A stretch of 64,000 nt of DNA from Roseovarius sp. TE539. GTDB lineage: Bacteria; Pseudomonadota; Alphaproteobacteria; Rhodobacterales; Rhodobacteraceae. Position numbers and translations under genes: made by a program. Below the pieces are notes generated by a model that was not told the origin of the DNA, did no database searches, and worked only from the letters and a program-made list of their open reading frames with translations. Positions 48,771 to 58,186 of this stretch are shown here, in pieces. Numbering within the stretch: position 1 is the stretch's first letter; every line of letters starts with the position of its first letter. Location: contig NZ_QNGB01000001.1 of NCBI RefSeq assembly GCF_003298505.1, forward strand, positions 206,685 to 270,684. The letters run 5' to 3'.

Positions 48771-50267
48771 TCAGGCGGGCAATGGGCGATCCATGGCCGC
48801 TGCAACCTTAAGGATCATCATTCGCGCTCCGCCCGGAAGGTCCCTGAGAAGAATGCGAATCGTCTGATCCCCGCTTGCCGTATCGTTCCAGTCCCGAAGG
48901 TCACGGGCGGTTCCCTCGATCAGCGTCGGCTCCAGTTTCGTCCAGGTCAAGGCATCCGGAAAACGGGATTTGCAAACGGCCAGCAAATCGGCCGTGCTCA
49001 TGTCCGCGAAGCTGGACTCCGGGTCGATGTGCAGATGCTCCATCGCAGCCTTGTTGCAGAATGCAAGGATGCCGTCGGGACCGAATATCGTCACCGGGTC
49101 CGGAAGAGCATCCAGCGCCGCCTGCCGCAGATCGAGCTGGGACCGGAACCGGCGCGCCAGATGAACCTCGGCGGTGATATCCTCAAAAAGGAACGCGATC
49201 GCGCCGTCGGGGTGTGGTCTTCCGGTGATCCGGTAGGTCAGGTCGTCCGGCAGTGTCCAGGTTTCCTCGTAGAGCCCGTCCGACGCGCGTTCGGTGACCT
49301 CGTTGACATGTGATTTCCAGTCGGCGTAATTGCGGGGCTCCGGCATCACCTGCTGATCGCGCAGACGGTCGAAGAACCCCATGAGATGCGGGCGGTTGCT
49401 CAGGAATTCCGCGGGCAAGGATGTCAGGTCCACCAACGCGGGGTTGAACAGGACAAGCTGCCTGTTGCGGTCGAACACGGCGAGGCCCGTGGACAGATGG
49501 GCAAATGTCTTTGCGAGGGTCTGAACGAAATCCCGTTGTGCGGATTCGGCCCTTATCAGAGCCGATATATCGTGCGCATGCCCGATAATGGCATTCTCTT
49601 CAGTGCTGGTTGTGACGGTATAGGATCGGGTGGTACCGTTCACCCGCTGTTCATGCTGCTCTTCCCGGCAGTCTGCCGTGGCAAGCGCATGTCTCAGGGC
49701 ATCGCGGTCCCCGTCGGCCAGATGGCCGAAGGCGGCGTTGTGCCACAAGAGCGTACCGTCCCGGTCGGTTTTCAGAACGGGAGCGGGCGCTTGTTCCAGA
49801 ATTCTCCGAAAATTGTCCGCCATCTGCCTCAGACGCAGGATTTCGTGTCGTGTTGCCGGATCGCGGACCTGGGGATCCACCAGGACAAGCCTCGTGTCGT
49901 TGCCTTTCCGGCTCAGGCAAAGCGTGGCACTGTCCCCGGGTGAACATGACAGGAACCTGTGTTCCCCACCTTCGGGTATCCCGGTCGGACACTCGGGCAA
50001 TCCGGGAAATCGCGCGGCAAACCACGCGCGGATCTCCGACCAGCTGGTCAAGGGGCAATCCGTGTCCTCAGGGATCCCGGCATGATGGTCTGCCAGGAAC
50101 CCGTCATGGAACAGGAATTCGCAGAGCGAGTCCGCGTCCGGGTCAGGGGCCGTGACGGGTTTCGCATCCTCCCGCAGCCGCCTGCCAATGAGCCAGAGGA
50201 CAATTGCCGAAACCGGAAGCGAAAGCGCCAGTAGTCCGGCAGCGGAGATTGCGGAGATCGGGATCAT
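48771..50267 (-). CDS. divL: DivL-like multi-PAS protein without a kinase domain
   Basis: This 498-residue protein has one N-terminal membrane segment (ISAAGLLALSLPVSAIVLWLIG, about residues 6-27), a soluble region, then three PAS-like domains (about 155-230; 250-360, with LAVFDRNRQLVLFNPALVDLTSLP; 375-480, with ALDALPDPVTIFGPDGILAFCN). No HisKA or HATPase domain follows. Rhodobacteraceae DivL proteins, known in R. capsulatus as PAS proteins that act with CckA-ChpT-CtrA and affect gene transfer agent production, have this kinase-less form, and I recall that gene lying near regA/regB there. A perfect TTAA-N7-TTAA box lies 54 nt upstream of the start. The name is family and context based. Confidence 0.7.
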   Translation of the reverse strand: MIPISAISAAGLLALSLPVSAIVLWLIGRRLREDAKPVTAPDPDADSLCEFLFHDGFLADHHAGIPEDTDCPLTSWSEIRAWFAARFPGLPECPTGIPEGGEHRFLSCSPGDSATLCLSRKGNDTRLVLVDPQVRDPATRHEILRLRQMADNFRRILEQAPAPVLKTDRDGTLLWHNAAFGHLADGDRDALRHALATADCREEQHEQRVNGTTRSYTVTTSTEENAIIGHAHDISALIRAESAQRDFVQTLAKTFAHLSTGLAVFDRNRQLVLFNPALVDLTSLPAEFLSNRPHLMGFFDRLRDQQVMPEPRNYADWKSHVNEVTERASDGLYEETWTLPDDLTYRITGRPHPDGAIAFLFEDITAEVHLARRFRSQLDLRQAALDALPDPVTIFGPDGILAFCNKAAMEHLHIDPESSFADMSTADLLAVCKSRFPDALTWTKLEPTLIEGTARDLRDWNDTASGDQTIRILLRDLPGGARMMILKVAAAMDRPLPA

Positions 50268-50320
50268 CGACCGGGCAACGGCAAAATCGAAACCATGACC
50301 CCGAGCATGAAGGGATTTTG

Positions 50321-50335
50321 TTAAGAGTTGGTTAA
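50321..50335. promoter_or_regulatory. Perfect CtrA-type binding box upstream of the PAS/divL-like gene
   Basis: TTAAGAGTTGGTTAA matches the alphaproteobacterial CtrA consensus TTAA-N7-TTAA exactly. It lies in the 75-nt gap between regB and the PAS gene, 54 nt before the PAS start codon, where it can only serve that gene's promoter. I found no other perfect match in intergenic DNA of this window. Confidence 0.65.
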
Positions 50336-50342
50336 CAAGGGA

Positions 50343-51737
50343 TCAGGAAGATACCGCCGGACCGCCGTCCCGAACGCTTGACGCGGTCGAATCCGAGGTT
50401 TCGATGGCGGCGCGTGGCAAGGTAACTTCGACAAAGGCACCGGTTCTTTCGGAATGGCTCTTGCGGTTACGGAAAGAGTCCGCACCGTTGGCAAATGTCA
50501 GGTCGGCCCCCATCCTTTCCAGAAGCGTCTTGGCGATGAACAAGCCCAGACCCATTCCTTCGTAATCGGGTCTGCGCGTGTCGGTGCGCCCGGTACGGCG
50601 ACGCATGAACGGGTCTCCGATACGTCCCAGAAGATGGGGTGGATACCCCCTCCCGTCGTCCATGATGCGTACGGTCACGGTGTCGGCGGTCCAGCTGCTT
50701 TCGACCCAGACCCGCGAACGTGCGAAATCAACGGCATTCTGGATCAGGTTCCTGAGACCATGGATCATCTCGGGACGCCGCAGGATCGTTGGCTGTGAAC
50801 GAAGGGATGCCTGCGTCGCGCCATGGTCGAATATGATGGGTTTGCCGCGCTCCAGGTGAGGTTCGGCCGCCTCCTCGATGACCGCGGTAAGGGGGGCGCT
50901 TCGCATATGCTGGTCGGTTTTGCCTGCGCGCCCCATCGTGCGCAGAATATCGCGACACCGGTCCGCCTGTTCGCGGATCAACAGCGCATCGTCCTTCAGG
51001 TCGGGCGCATCCGCAAGCTCTTCCGCCAGTTCTCCGCTTGTCAGCTTTATTGTCGCAAGCGGCGTGCCAAGCTCATGCGCTGCAGCCGCTACGACACCAC
51101 CCAGATCGGTCAGTTTCTGTTCTCGCGCAAGCGCCATCTGTGTGGCCTGCAGCGCATCCGACATGGCCCGCATCTCGGACAGGATCCACCGCGAATAGAC
51201 ACCGAGAAAGGTGATGGCAATTACGATTGCGGCCCAGTTGCCGAACAGGAAAAGCTCCGGCATTCTCAGGATCTCGCCGGAACTGGTGCGCAGTGGCGAA
51301 TAGAGCTTTGTGAGTAGGGAAACGATCAGGATCGCCGAGAGGCCCAGCATCACGGTCGAGCGTGTCGACATCGCAGAGGCCGAGACGATCACGGGTCCGA
51401 CGATCAGGAACGAGAACGGATTGTGCAAACCCCCGGTCAGGTAAAGAAGCAGTGCCAGCTGAACCATGTCGAAACCCACGACAAGAAGGTTCTCCGATTC
51501 AGTCAGCCGCTTGTTTTCGGGAAAGACCGTCGATGCAACGAGGTTGCTGATGATGGAGGCACCGATAACCAGGAAACACAGCCCGGTTTCGAAGTCGAGG
51601 TCGTAGATGCGCTGCGCTATGATAAGCGCGGTCATCTGTCCGATCACCGCCCACCATCTTAAAAGGATGAGTGTACGCAGGCGGATCCATGTGCCGCGCC
51701 GGCGGGAATGGAAGAAGCCGGGTGACGTTTCTGTCAT
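50343..51737 (-). CDS. regB: Redox-sensing histidine kinase RegB/PrrB/ActS
   Basis: This 464-residue membrane kinase controls photosynthesis, respiration and carbon/nitrogen fixation genes through RegA. It has about six membrane segments (residues 20-185), and the quinone-sensing heptapeptide GGLHNPF at residues 102-108. The H-box AAAAHELGTPLATIKL carries His221, the redox Cys261 sits in QADRCRDILR exactly 40 residues further on, and the ATPase domain ends the protein (NLIQNAVDFA, MDDGRGYP, GMGLGLFI). The start MTETSPG was chosen over a 29-residue extension. It is divergent from senC. Confidence 0.95.
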   Translation of the reverse strand: MTETSPGFFHSRRRGTWIRLRTLILLRWWAVIGQMTALIIAQRIYDLDFETGLCFLVIGASIISNLVASTVFPENKRLTESENLLVVGFDMVQLALLLYLTGGLHNPFSFLIVGPVIVSASAMSTRSTVMLGLSAILIVSLLTKLYSPLRTSSGEILRMPELFLFGNWAAIVIAITFLGVYSRWILSEMRAMSDALQATQMALAREQKLTDLGGVVAAAAHELGTPLATIKLTSGELAEELADAPDLKDDALLIREQADRCRDILRTMGRAGKTDQHMRSAPLTAVIEEAAEPHLERGKPIIFDHGATQASLRSQPTILRRPEMIHGLRNLIQNAVDFARSRVWVESSWTADTVTVRIMDDGRGYPPHLLGRIGDPFMRRRTGRTDTRRPDYEGMGLGLFIAKTLLERMGADLTFANGADSFRNRKSHSERTGAFVEVTLPRAAIETSDSTASSVRDGGPAVSS

Positions 51738-51823
51738 GGCAGGCTCCGAGATTGCATATTCCTTCTTCGATGTTAGATGTGACACACGATGTGAAGATTG
51801 CCCAGCCAAGCAGGAACAGGCCA

Positions 51824-52456
51824 ATGAATCGGATAATCACCATCTCGGCGGTGGCAGCCATTGCAGCCGGGCTTCTGGGCGTCTACGTGTTCACCACGTC
51901 CAGCAGCGGCGATGACCGGTACGCGCACTGCCGCAACGGAAGCGTGGCGGGTGGCGCAAGCCAGATCGGCGGGCCTTTCACCTTGGTGGATGAAACCGGG
52001 AAAACCGTCACTGATAAGGACGTTCTGGACCAACCGGCGCTGATCTACTTCGGTTATACCTTCTGCCCCGATGTCTGCCCGCTCGACGTGGCCCGCAATG
52101 CCGCAGCTGTAGACGTACTCGAAGAAAGGGGGGAGATCGTGAAACCCGTTTTCATTTCAGTGGATCCGGCCCGGGACACACCTGAAGTGGTGGACGATTT
52201 CACGGCGAACATGCACCCGCGCATGCTGGGGCTCACCGGATCCGAGGAACAGGTGCGAAGCGCGAGCCGCGCTTACCGGACCTTCTATCAGGCGCAGGAG
52301 CCGCCCGATGGTGACGAGGAATTCTATCTCGTTGATCACTCGACATTCACCTACCTTACACTGCCCGGCGATGGGTTCGTGGAGTTCTTTCGCCGTGACA
52401 TCGGGCCAGAACAACTGGCGGACAGGGTTGGGTGCTTTCTGGATGCACGGCCCTGA
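51824..52456 (+). CDS. senC: SCO1/SenC copper chaperone
   Basis: This 210-residue protein delivers copper to the CuA/CuB centres of cytochrome oxidases. An N-terminal membrane anchor (ISAVAAIAAGLLGVYVF, residues 7-23) faces a periplasmic thioredoxin-fold domain with the copper-binding CPDVC motif (Cys81, Cys85) and the conserved His in VDHSTFTYL. In Rhodobacter the senC gene lies between regB and regA, exactly as here. AGGAAC and GG lie before the start ATG. Confidence 0.93.
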   Translation: MNRIITISAVAAIAAGLLGVYVFTTSSSGDDRYAHCRNGSVAGGASQIGGPFTLVDETGKTVTDKDVLDQPALIYFGYTFCPDVCPLDVARNAAAVDVLEERGEIVKPVFISVDPARDTPEVVDDFTANMHPRMLGLTGSEEQVRSASRAYRTFYQAQEPPDGDEEFYLVDHSTFTYLTLPGDGFVEFFRRDIGPEQLADRVGCFLDARP

Positions 52457-52467
52457 CCTGCGAAGGT

Positions 52468-52496
52468 TTGACGCAGGCATACTGTCAGGATAGAAC
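52468..52496 (+). promoter_or_regulatory. Likely sigma-70 promoter of regA
   Basis: TTGACG (52468-52473) and TAGAAC (52491-52496) are spaced by 17 nt in the 76-nt gap between senC and regA. The -35 matches five of six and the -10 four of six consensus bases. It would let regA be transcribed without senC. Confidence 0.5.
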
Positions 52497-52532
52497 CACC
52501 GCTACGCGATCGCGCCGAACGGGAGGAAAGAG

Positions 52533-53084
52533 ATGACCGCCAAGGATGTGGATCTCGGCGAGGACAGGTCTCTGCTCTTGCTCGACGACGACGAACAGTT
52601 TCTGAAACGGCTGGCCAAGGCCATGGAAAAACGTGGCTTCGCAGTGGAGACCGCGGAATCTGTCGCGGCCGGATCAGCGATCGCCACGGCGCGCCCGCCG
52701 GCGTACGCGGTTTGCGATCTTCGTCTCGAGGATGGAAACGGGCTCGATGTGGTCGAGATCATCCGCGAAAAGCGGCCCGATAGCCGCATCGTGGTTCTGA
52801 CCGGGTATGGCGCGATTGCCACGGCAGTGGCGGCGGTCAAGATCGGGGCAACGGATTACCTTTCCAAGCCCGCGGATGCCAAGGACATCACCGATGCCCT
52901 CCTTGCGCAAGACGACGGATTTCCGCCGCCACCGGAAAACCCGATGAGCGCTGACAGGGTGCGCTGGGAGCATATCCAGCGGGTCTATGAACTGTGTGAC
53001 CGGAACGTGAGTGAAACCGCCCGGCGGCTCAACATGCACCGGCGCACGTTGCAACGCATCCTCGCGAAACGCTCCCCGCGCTGA
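52533..53084 (+). CDS. regA: Redox response regulator RegA/PrrA/ActR
   Basis: This 183-residue regulator is phosphorylated by RegB and binds promoters of photosynthesis, respiration and fixation genes. The receiver has the acidic triad LLLLDDDEQF, phosphoacceptor Asp62 in VCDLRLEDGNG, VVLTGYGAIATAV and Lys in SKPAD. After a proline hinge (FPPPPEN) the C-terminal Fis-type helix-turn-helix reads NVSETARRLNMHRRTLQRILAKR, the nearly invariant RegA recognition segment. GGGAGGAAAG precedes the ATG. Confidence 0.96.
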   Translation: MTAKDVDLGEDRSLLLLDDDEQFLKRLAKAMEKRGFAVETAESVAAGSAIATARPPAYAVCDLRLEDGNGLDVVEIIREKRPDSRIVVLTGYGAIATAVAAVKIGATDYLSKPADAKDITDALLAQDDGFPPPPENPMSADRVRWEHIQRVYELCDRNVSETARRLNMHRRTLQRILAKRSPR

Positions 53085-53155
53085 GGGCGGCATGTGGGCA
53101 CTCGTACGCGGCGCGCATGGCCACCGCGGGATTCCGGGCTCTGCCGGACATTCCT

Positions 53156-53641
53156 TCAGAGGTACAGGCGCTTGCTGATCCTGTCGATGACTGTGCCATC
53201 GCCAAGCCGGGTGCCGGGATCGCGGGCGTATTCCAGAAATCCCAGACTTCGATAATAGGCGAGTCCGCCCGCATTGTCGGCCCGGATGGTCGCATTGATC
53301 CAGGCATACCCAATGGCACGGGCGGCGGGCCTGCTGGCCTCGAAGAGGCGGGTACCGATGCCGAGCCCCGTTCGCCCGATGCGCACGAAACTCGCGATAT
53401 CGCAGGCCATCAGCGGCAAATCGGGATGTGGTTCAACGAATTGGACGCCGAGAAGCATGCCGTTGTCGTCCTCCGCCACATGCCAGGCCGCCTGTGCGCC
53501 GCCACGCACCATCCAGGCCGTGATCATGTCGCCGGTGACCGGCGCAGTGTGGGCGGTGGTGCCGCCGCGGGTGATGATCGGATTGAGAAACGCGGTGATG
53601 GGCCGGGCATCGCACGGGCGGGCACGCCTTACACCTATCAT
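53156..53641 (-). CDS. GNAT-family N-acetyltransferase
   Basis: This 161-residue protein has the GNAT fold: substrate loop near FLNPIITRGGTTAH, then VRIGRTGLGIGTRLFEASRPAA carrying the acetyl-CoA pyrophosphate-binding R/Q-x-x-G-x-G/A pattern, followed by INATIRADNAGGLAYYRSLGF. Acceptor unknown. The start MIGVRRA overlaps the HD gene stop as ATGA; the 36-residue upstream extension is not family-like. Its end is 71 nt from the convergent regA. Confidence 0.85.
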   Translation of the reverse strand: MIGVRRARPCDARPITAFLNPIITRGGTTAHTAPVTGDMITAWMVRGGAQAAWHVAEDDNGMLLGVQFVEPHPDLPLMACDIASFVRIGRTGLGIGTRLFEASRPAARAIGYAWINATIRADNAGGLAYYRSLGFLEYARDPGTRLGDGTVIDRISKRLYL

Positions 53642-54231
53642 GCCATTTGCCCCATCAGCTTCGCGTGGCGGGCGACAAAATCCCCGCGGACCTCCATCGG
53701 TGGACGCAACCGGATCGACAGGTCTTCGGTAAGGGCGGGGTCCGGGCAACCGAAGAACCGGGAAGCTTCCGCCTTGGTGAATCCGGCGATGGCGGTGGCC
53801 TCCATCCAGGCGCTGATCCGGTCTGCCCTTTTGATCTGTCGCTTGACAGTGACGGGAAGAGCAGCGGGCAGACCGAAGCGGATGTGAATGGCCGTCGACA
53901 GACGCTCGTCCAGTTCGTCATAGCCGGGGCCGACCGCCGCCTTGACGGGGCTGATCATGTCACCGATCACGTATTCCGGTGCGTCGTGCAACAGCGCGGC
54001 AAGCCGCCATTTCGCCGGGGCGTTCGGCTTGATCCGGCCATAAAGCCGGTCGACCAGCAGGGAATGCTCGGCCACGGAATAGGGAAAATCGCCAATCGTC
54101 TGGCCGTTCCACCGCGCCACGAAACTGAGACCGTGCGCGATATCCTCGATCTCTATATCAACCGGGGTCGGATCAAGAAGATCGAGCCTGCGGCCCGAAA
54201 GCATCTTTTGCCAGGCGCGGGGCTGAGCCAT
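53638..54231 (-). CDS. HD-domain phosphohydrolase (YfbR/5'-nucleotidase-like)
   Basis: This 197-residue HD-superfamily protein has metal ligands in SVAEHSLLVD (His), LAALLHDAPEYVIGDM (His-Asp) and a later ADRISAWMEATAI (Asp). The family includes 5'-nucleotidases and other phosphohydrolases; the substrate is not determined. GAGGAGAA precedes the ATG and overlaps the stop of the upstream fkbM-type gene, and its own stop overlaps the GNAT gene, so the three form a coupled leftward unit. Confidence 0.85.
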   Translation of the reverse strand: MAQPRAWQKMLSGRRLDLLDPTPVDIEIEDIAHGLSFVARWNGQTIGDFPYSVAEHSLLVDRLYGRIKPNAPAKWRLAALLHDAPEYVIGDMISPVKAAVGPGYDELDERLSTAIHIRFGLPAALPVTVKRQIKRADRISAWMEATAIAGFTKAEASRFFGCPDPALTEDLSIRLRPPMEVRGDFVARHAKLMGQMA

Positions 54232-54237
54232 TTCTCC

Positions 54238-55185
54238 TCACGGGTCTTCTCGGAATTGATCTTCACTGTTAGCCTCACGACCTGCGGATTGCAAAGAGTC
54301 CAGAATCGCTGACAGAAGCGGCGTACCGTCCTGCGCCACGAGGAAATTATAACCCTTGTAAGGGTCTTTTTTCAGGGTTCGCAGCTGTGCGGTCGAAGTT
54401 ATCTCCATCGGCGTTTTCCCGATCGACCAAAGGCGAAATCCACCGCGTGACAGAAGCCAGGCGCTGGGTTCGCAGGTGGGATCACCGCCGTGATCCTCGT
54501 ATATGAAGACAGCGCCATCCGCAAAGGCGCGTGCTGCACCGTCGAACGCAGCCACTTCCGCACCCTCCACATCAAGTTTGATCAGTGCGGCTGTTCCTTC
54601 CGGAACAAGATCATCAACAGAGACGGTTTCGACGATTTCAGACCTATCTGTGCCATCTTTCGCCTCTTCGCTCAGTCGCGCGGAGGCATGGCTGAGTTCC
54701 GGTGTCACAAAGCGCAGTTGCCGTCTGCTGCACGCATGGACAGCGGCCCGATGCAGTGCAACCCGGGCAAGGCAATCGGTATTCTCCTGCAAACGGCGAA
54801 AGGTTTTCTTCCCGGCCTCGACCGCGATGACCCTTTGAAACAGCTTGGCGGCCTTCAGGGTCCAGAACCCGGTATTGGCGCCAAGATCGACGAAACAGTC
54901 GGTGTGCGGTTCAGCGGCGGCCATCACCCTGGCAATTTCTGGCTCATAAGGGGGGCCGCGCAACGCAAATCGCGTCCAATAGCCGTCAGCCAGCCGGACA
55001 CGAAACGGGGCCGCGCCGCCAATATCGACAATAACCGCGTTCTCGGGATCGAAGAACCGCCCCAGCCCGCGGGCGAACCGACCATAAAGCCCGCGCGTCA
55101 TCGCCAGCCTGAAAAGCGCCATCAGCACGCGGTATTGAAGATGTGCGCCACGCCCTGCGAAGGCCGGTTTCCGCTTCTGGTTCAT
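54238..55185 (-). CDS. FkbM-family methyltransferase
   Basis: This 315-residue SAM-dependent methyltransferase shows CFVDLGANTGFWTLKAAKLF (SAM-binding motif I, about residues 97-116), VIAVEAG and the family hallmark VSVDDLV...LIKLDVEGAEVAAFDGA. FkbM enzymes usually O-methylate polysaccharide or natural-product hydroxyls. It is first in the unit with HD and GNAT genes. The acceptor is unknown; an envelope polysaccharide is possible given the export genes 6 kb to the right. Confidence 0.82.
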   Translation of the reverse strand: MNQKRKPAFAGRGAHLQYRVLMALFRLAMTRGLYGRFARGLGRFFDPENAVIVDIGGAAPFRVRLADGYWTRFALRGPPYEPEIARVMAAAEPHTDCFVDLGANTGFWTLKAAKLFQRVIAVEAGKKTFRRLQENTDCLARVALHRAAVHACSRRQLRFVTPELSHASARLSEEAKDGTDRSEIVETVSVDDLVPEGTAALIKLDVEGAEVAAFDGAARAFADGAVFIYEDHGGDPTCEPSAWLLSRGGFRLWSIGKTPMEITSTAQLRTLKKDPYKGYNFLVAQDGTPLLSAILDSLQSAGREANSEDQFREDP

Positions 55186-55292
55186 GCCCTGGGGTCCGCT
55201 TGGAGTACCTCGATTTCACCTATCCGGTTGTCGGGATGCGCGCAAACACCAAGACGCAATCCTCCCGATCCGCCGACAGGACGCCCTTTGGC

Positions 55293-55309
55293 GCCGGGAT
55301 TAACCCGGC
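55293..55309. other. Perfect hairpin in the ahcY upstream region
   Basis: GCCGGG-ATTAA-CCCGGC forms a perfect 6-bp GC stem with a 5-nt loop, 102 nt upstream of ahcY. The 225-nt gap between fkbM-type gene and ahcY holds no credible gene. The hairpin could be part of a leader element or a terminator remnant; no known SAH riboswitch core was recognised. Confidence 0.3.
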
Positions 55310-55410
55310 ACCAAGTGCCGCGGCGGACAACGCCCGCGCATCCCGCATTGCCCGCCGCGCATACCGGTGCTATCTGCCATTCCAAAAGGTGACATCAAGG
55401 AGCCGCCGGC

Positions 55411-56805
<1,395 letters not shown>

Positions 56806-56829
56806 CAAGCCCGTGCTTGGTGGCGCGCT

Positions 56830-57747
56830 TCACGACTTTTCCGCCGCGGCGTGCAGGTGCTGCTCGCCGCGGGCGCGGGCCAGGGCGATCTGTTTCTGGC
56901 GTTCGCGAAAGCGGGCCTTGTCGGCCGCGGACGTCTCATCCATGCAGTGCCGGCATGACACTCCTTCCTCGTAGTCGCGGCGCCTGAGATCCTCGGGCGC
57001 CAGCGGCCGTCGACAGGCGTGGCACAGACTGTGAGGCCCTTCGCGAAGGCCGTGTTCCACGGACACACGCCCGTCGAAGACAAAGCACGATCCCTGCCAT
57101 GTGCTCTTCTCCGCCGGAACCTCCTCGAGATATTTCAGGATACCGCCCCTGAGGTGGTAAACATCCTCCACCCCTTGGCCGAGCAGGTAATTGGTGGATT
57201 TCTCGCAGCGGATGCCACCGGTGCAGAACATCGCGATTCGCTTGTTGTGAAACCGGTGTCGGTTCGCTTCCCACCATGCGGGAAAATCGCGGAAAGAGGC
57301 TGTTTCAGGGTCTATTGCGCCCTCGAAAGTCCCGATGGCGACCTCGTAATCGTTGCGGGTATCGATCACCGCGACATCGGGGCTGCGGATCAGGTCATTC
57401 CAGTCGATGGGGTCCACGTAATGGCCGGTCGCGGCGCGCGGATCCACCTCGGGCCGGCCCATGGTCACGATCTCTGTCTTGAGGCGCACCTTGAGGCGGG
57501 CGAAGGGCGCTGCGCTGCTTTGGCTTTTCTTGTGCTCCAGTGCCGCGCAACCGGGCAGGGCGCGAATATGCGCCAGCACCTTTTCAATGGCATTTGCCGA
57601 CCCCGCCACGGTGCCGTTGATCCCCTCCCGTGCCAGAAGAAGGGTGCCGGTTACGTCCTCGGCCCGGCACAGATCAAGAAGGGGCCCCCGGATTGCTCCG
57701 GGATCCTCGAAGCGGCAGAAATGGTAAAGTGCGGCGATCGTGTACAT
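56830..57747 (-). CDS. trhO: tRNA uridine(34) hydroxylase TrhO (rhodanese-like)
   Basis: This 305-residue YceA/TrhO protein hydroxylates U34 of tRNA in oxygen-dependent ho5U formation. An N-terminal acylphosphatase-like domain (LLLAREGINGTVAGS) precedes the rhodanese domain (VAVIDTRNDYEVAIGTF) with catalytic Cys175 in MFCTGGIRCEKS. Four Cys in CHACRRP...CRHC suggest a small zinc site near residues 250-280. The start MYTIAAL is the first family-like residue; the longer frame adds 67 Arg-rich residues. It is convergent with ahcY. Confidence 0.92.
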   Translation of the reverse strand: MYTIAALYHFCRFEDPGAIRGPLLDLCRAEDVTGTLLLAREGINGTVAGSANAIEKVLAHIRALPGCAALEHKKSQSSAAPFARLKVRLKTEIVTMGRPEVDPRAATGHYVDPIDWNDLIRSPDVAVIDTRNDYEVAIGTFEGAIDPETASFRDFPAWWEANRHRFHNKRIAMFCTGGIRCEKSTNYLLGQGVEDVYHLRGGILKYLEEVPAEKSTWQGSCFVFDGRVSVEHGLREGPHSLCHACRRPLAPEDLRRRDYEEGVSCRHCMDETSAADKARFRERQKQIALARARGEQHLHAAAEKS

Positions 57748-57815
57748 TGGCCAGCCAGATAAGGCCTCCGAGGCGCCCGGGCAATAGGGCAATGTGCTGG
57801 AGTCAGGCGTCCGGC

Positions 57816-58100
57816 TTAACCGGTGCCCTTCGAAACCGTCACCCCGGTGGGAACGCCGTCGATCCCGTAGACTTCGACGCGGATATACTTGGTGGTGCCT
57901 GACAAGACCCTGTCCGCCACGTATTCCGATCCGGGCACGATCCGGCACGCCCCCGGGATTTTCGAGCGCATTTCGTACGTGCCGAAGAAAGGATCACCCT
58001 CGTCTTGGGGATGGCGTATCCCGAACAGGTGAAAATTGGCCCTGTCCTGCTGCACGATGGCACAGAAATTCCACAGGCGCTGCCCGCTGGAATTGTGCAT
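57816..58100 (-). CDS. Small hypothetical protein
   Basis: This 94-residue protein was not recognised. Its composition is protein-like, with many aromatics (WNFCAIVQQ, FHLFGIRHP, FFGTYEMRSKIPG), unlike the Arg/Pro/Ser-rich reading of the other frames. The ATG follows GGAGGAC closely. The reading frame stays open and protein-like for about 25 codons upstream (ending TTIGPED) but offers no ATG, GTG or TTG before it runs into pncA, so the start is uncertain. It lies 68 nt upstream of trhO on the same strand and is divergent from pncA. No membrane segment or signal peptide is seen. Confidence 0.5.
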   Translation of the reverse strand: MHNSSGQRLWNFCAIVQQDRANFHLFGIRHPQDEGDPFFGTYEMRSKIPGACRIVPGSEYVADRVLSGTTKYIRVEVYGIDGVPTGVTVSKGTG

Positions 58101-58186
58101 GTCCTCCGGACCGATGGTGGTGAAATACTGCCCCGCATTGACGCGTGTGCCCGCGCCGCTTACCCATGGGCCAAAGGAGGCGCCGC

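Noticed and set aside
56806..56829. Small hairpin (CAAGC-CCGT-GCTTG) between ahcY and trhO as a terminator
   Set aside because: The stem is only 5 bp and the T-run on the + strand is more than 15 nt away.
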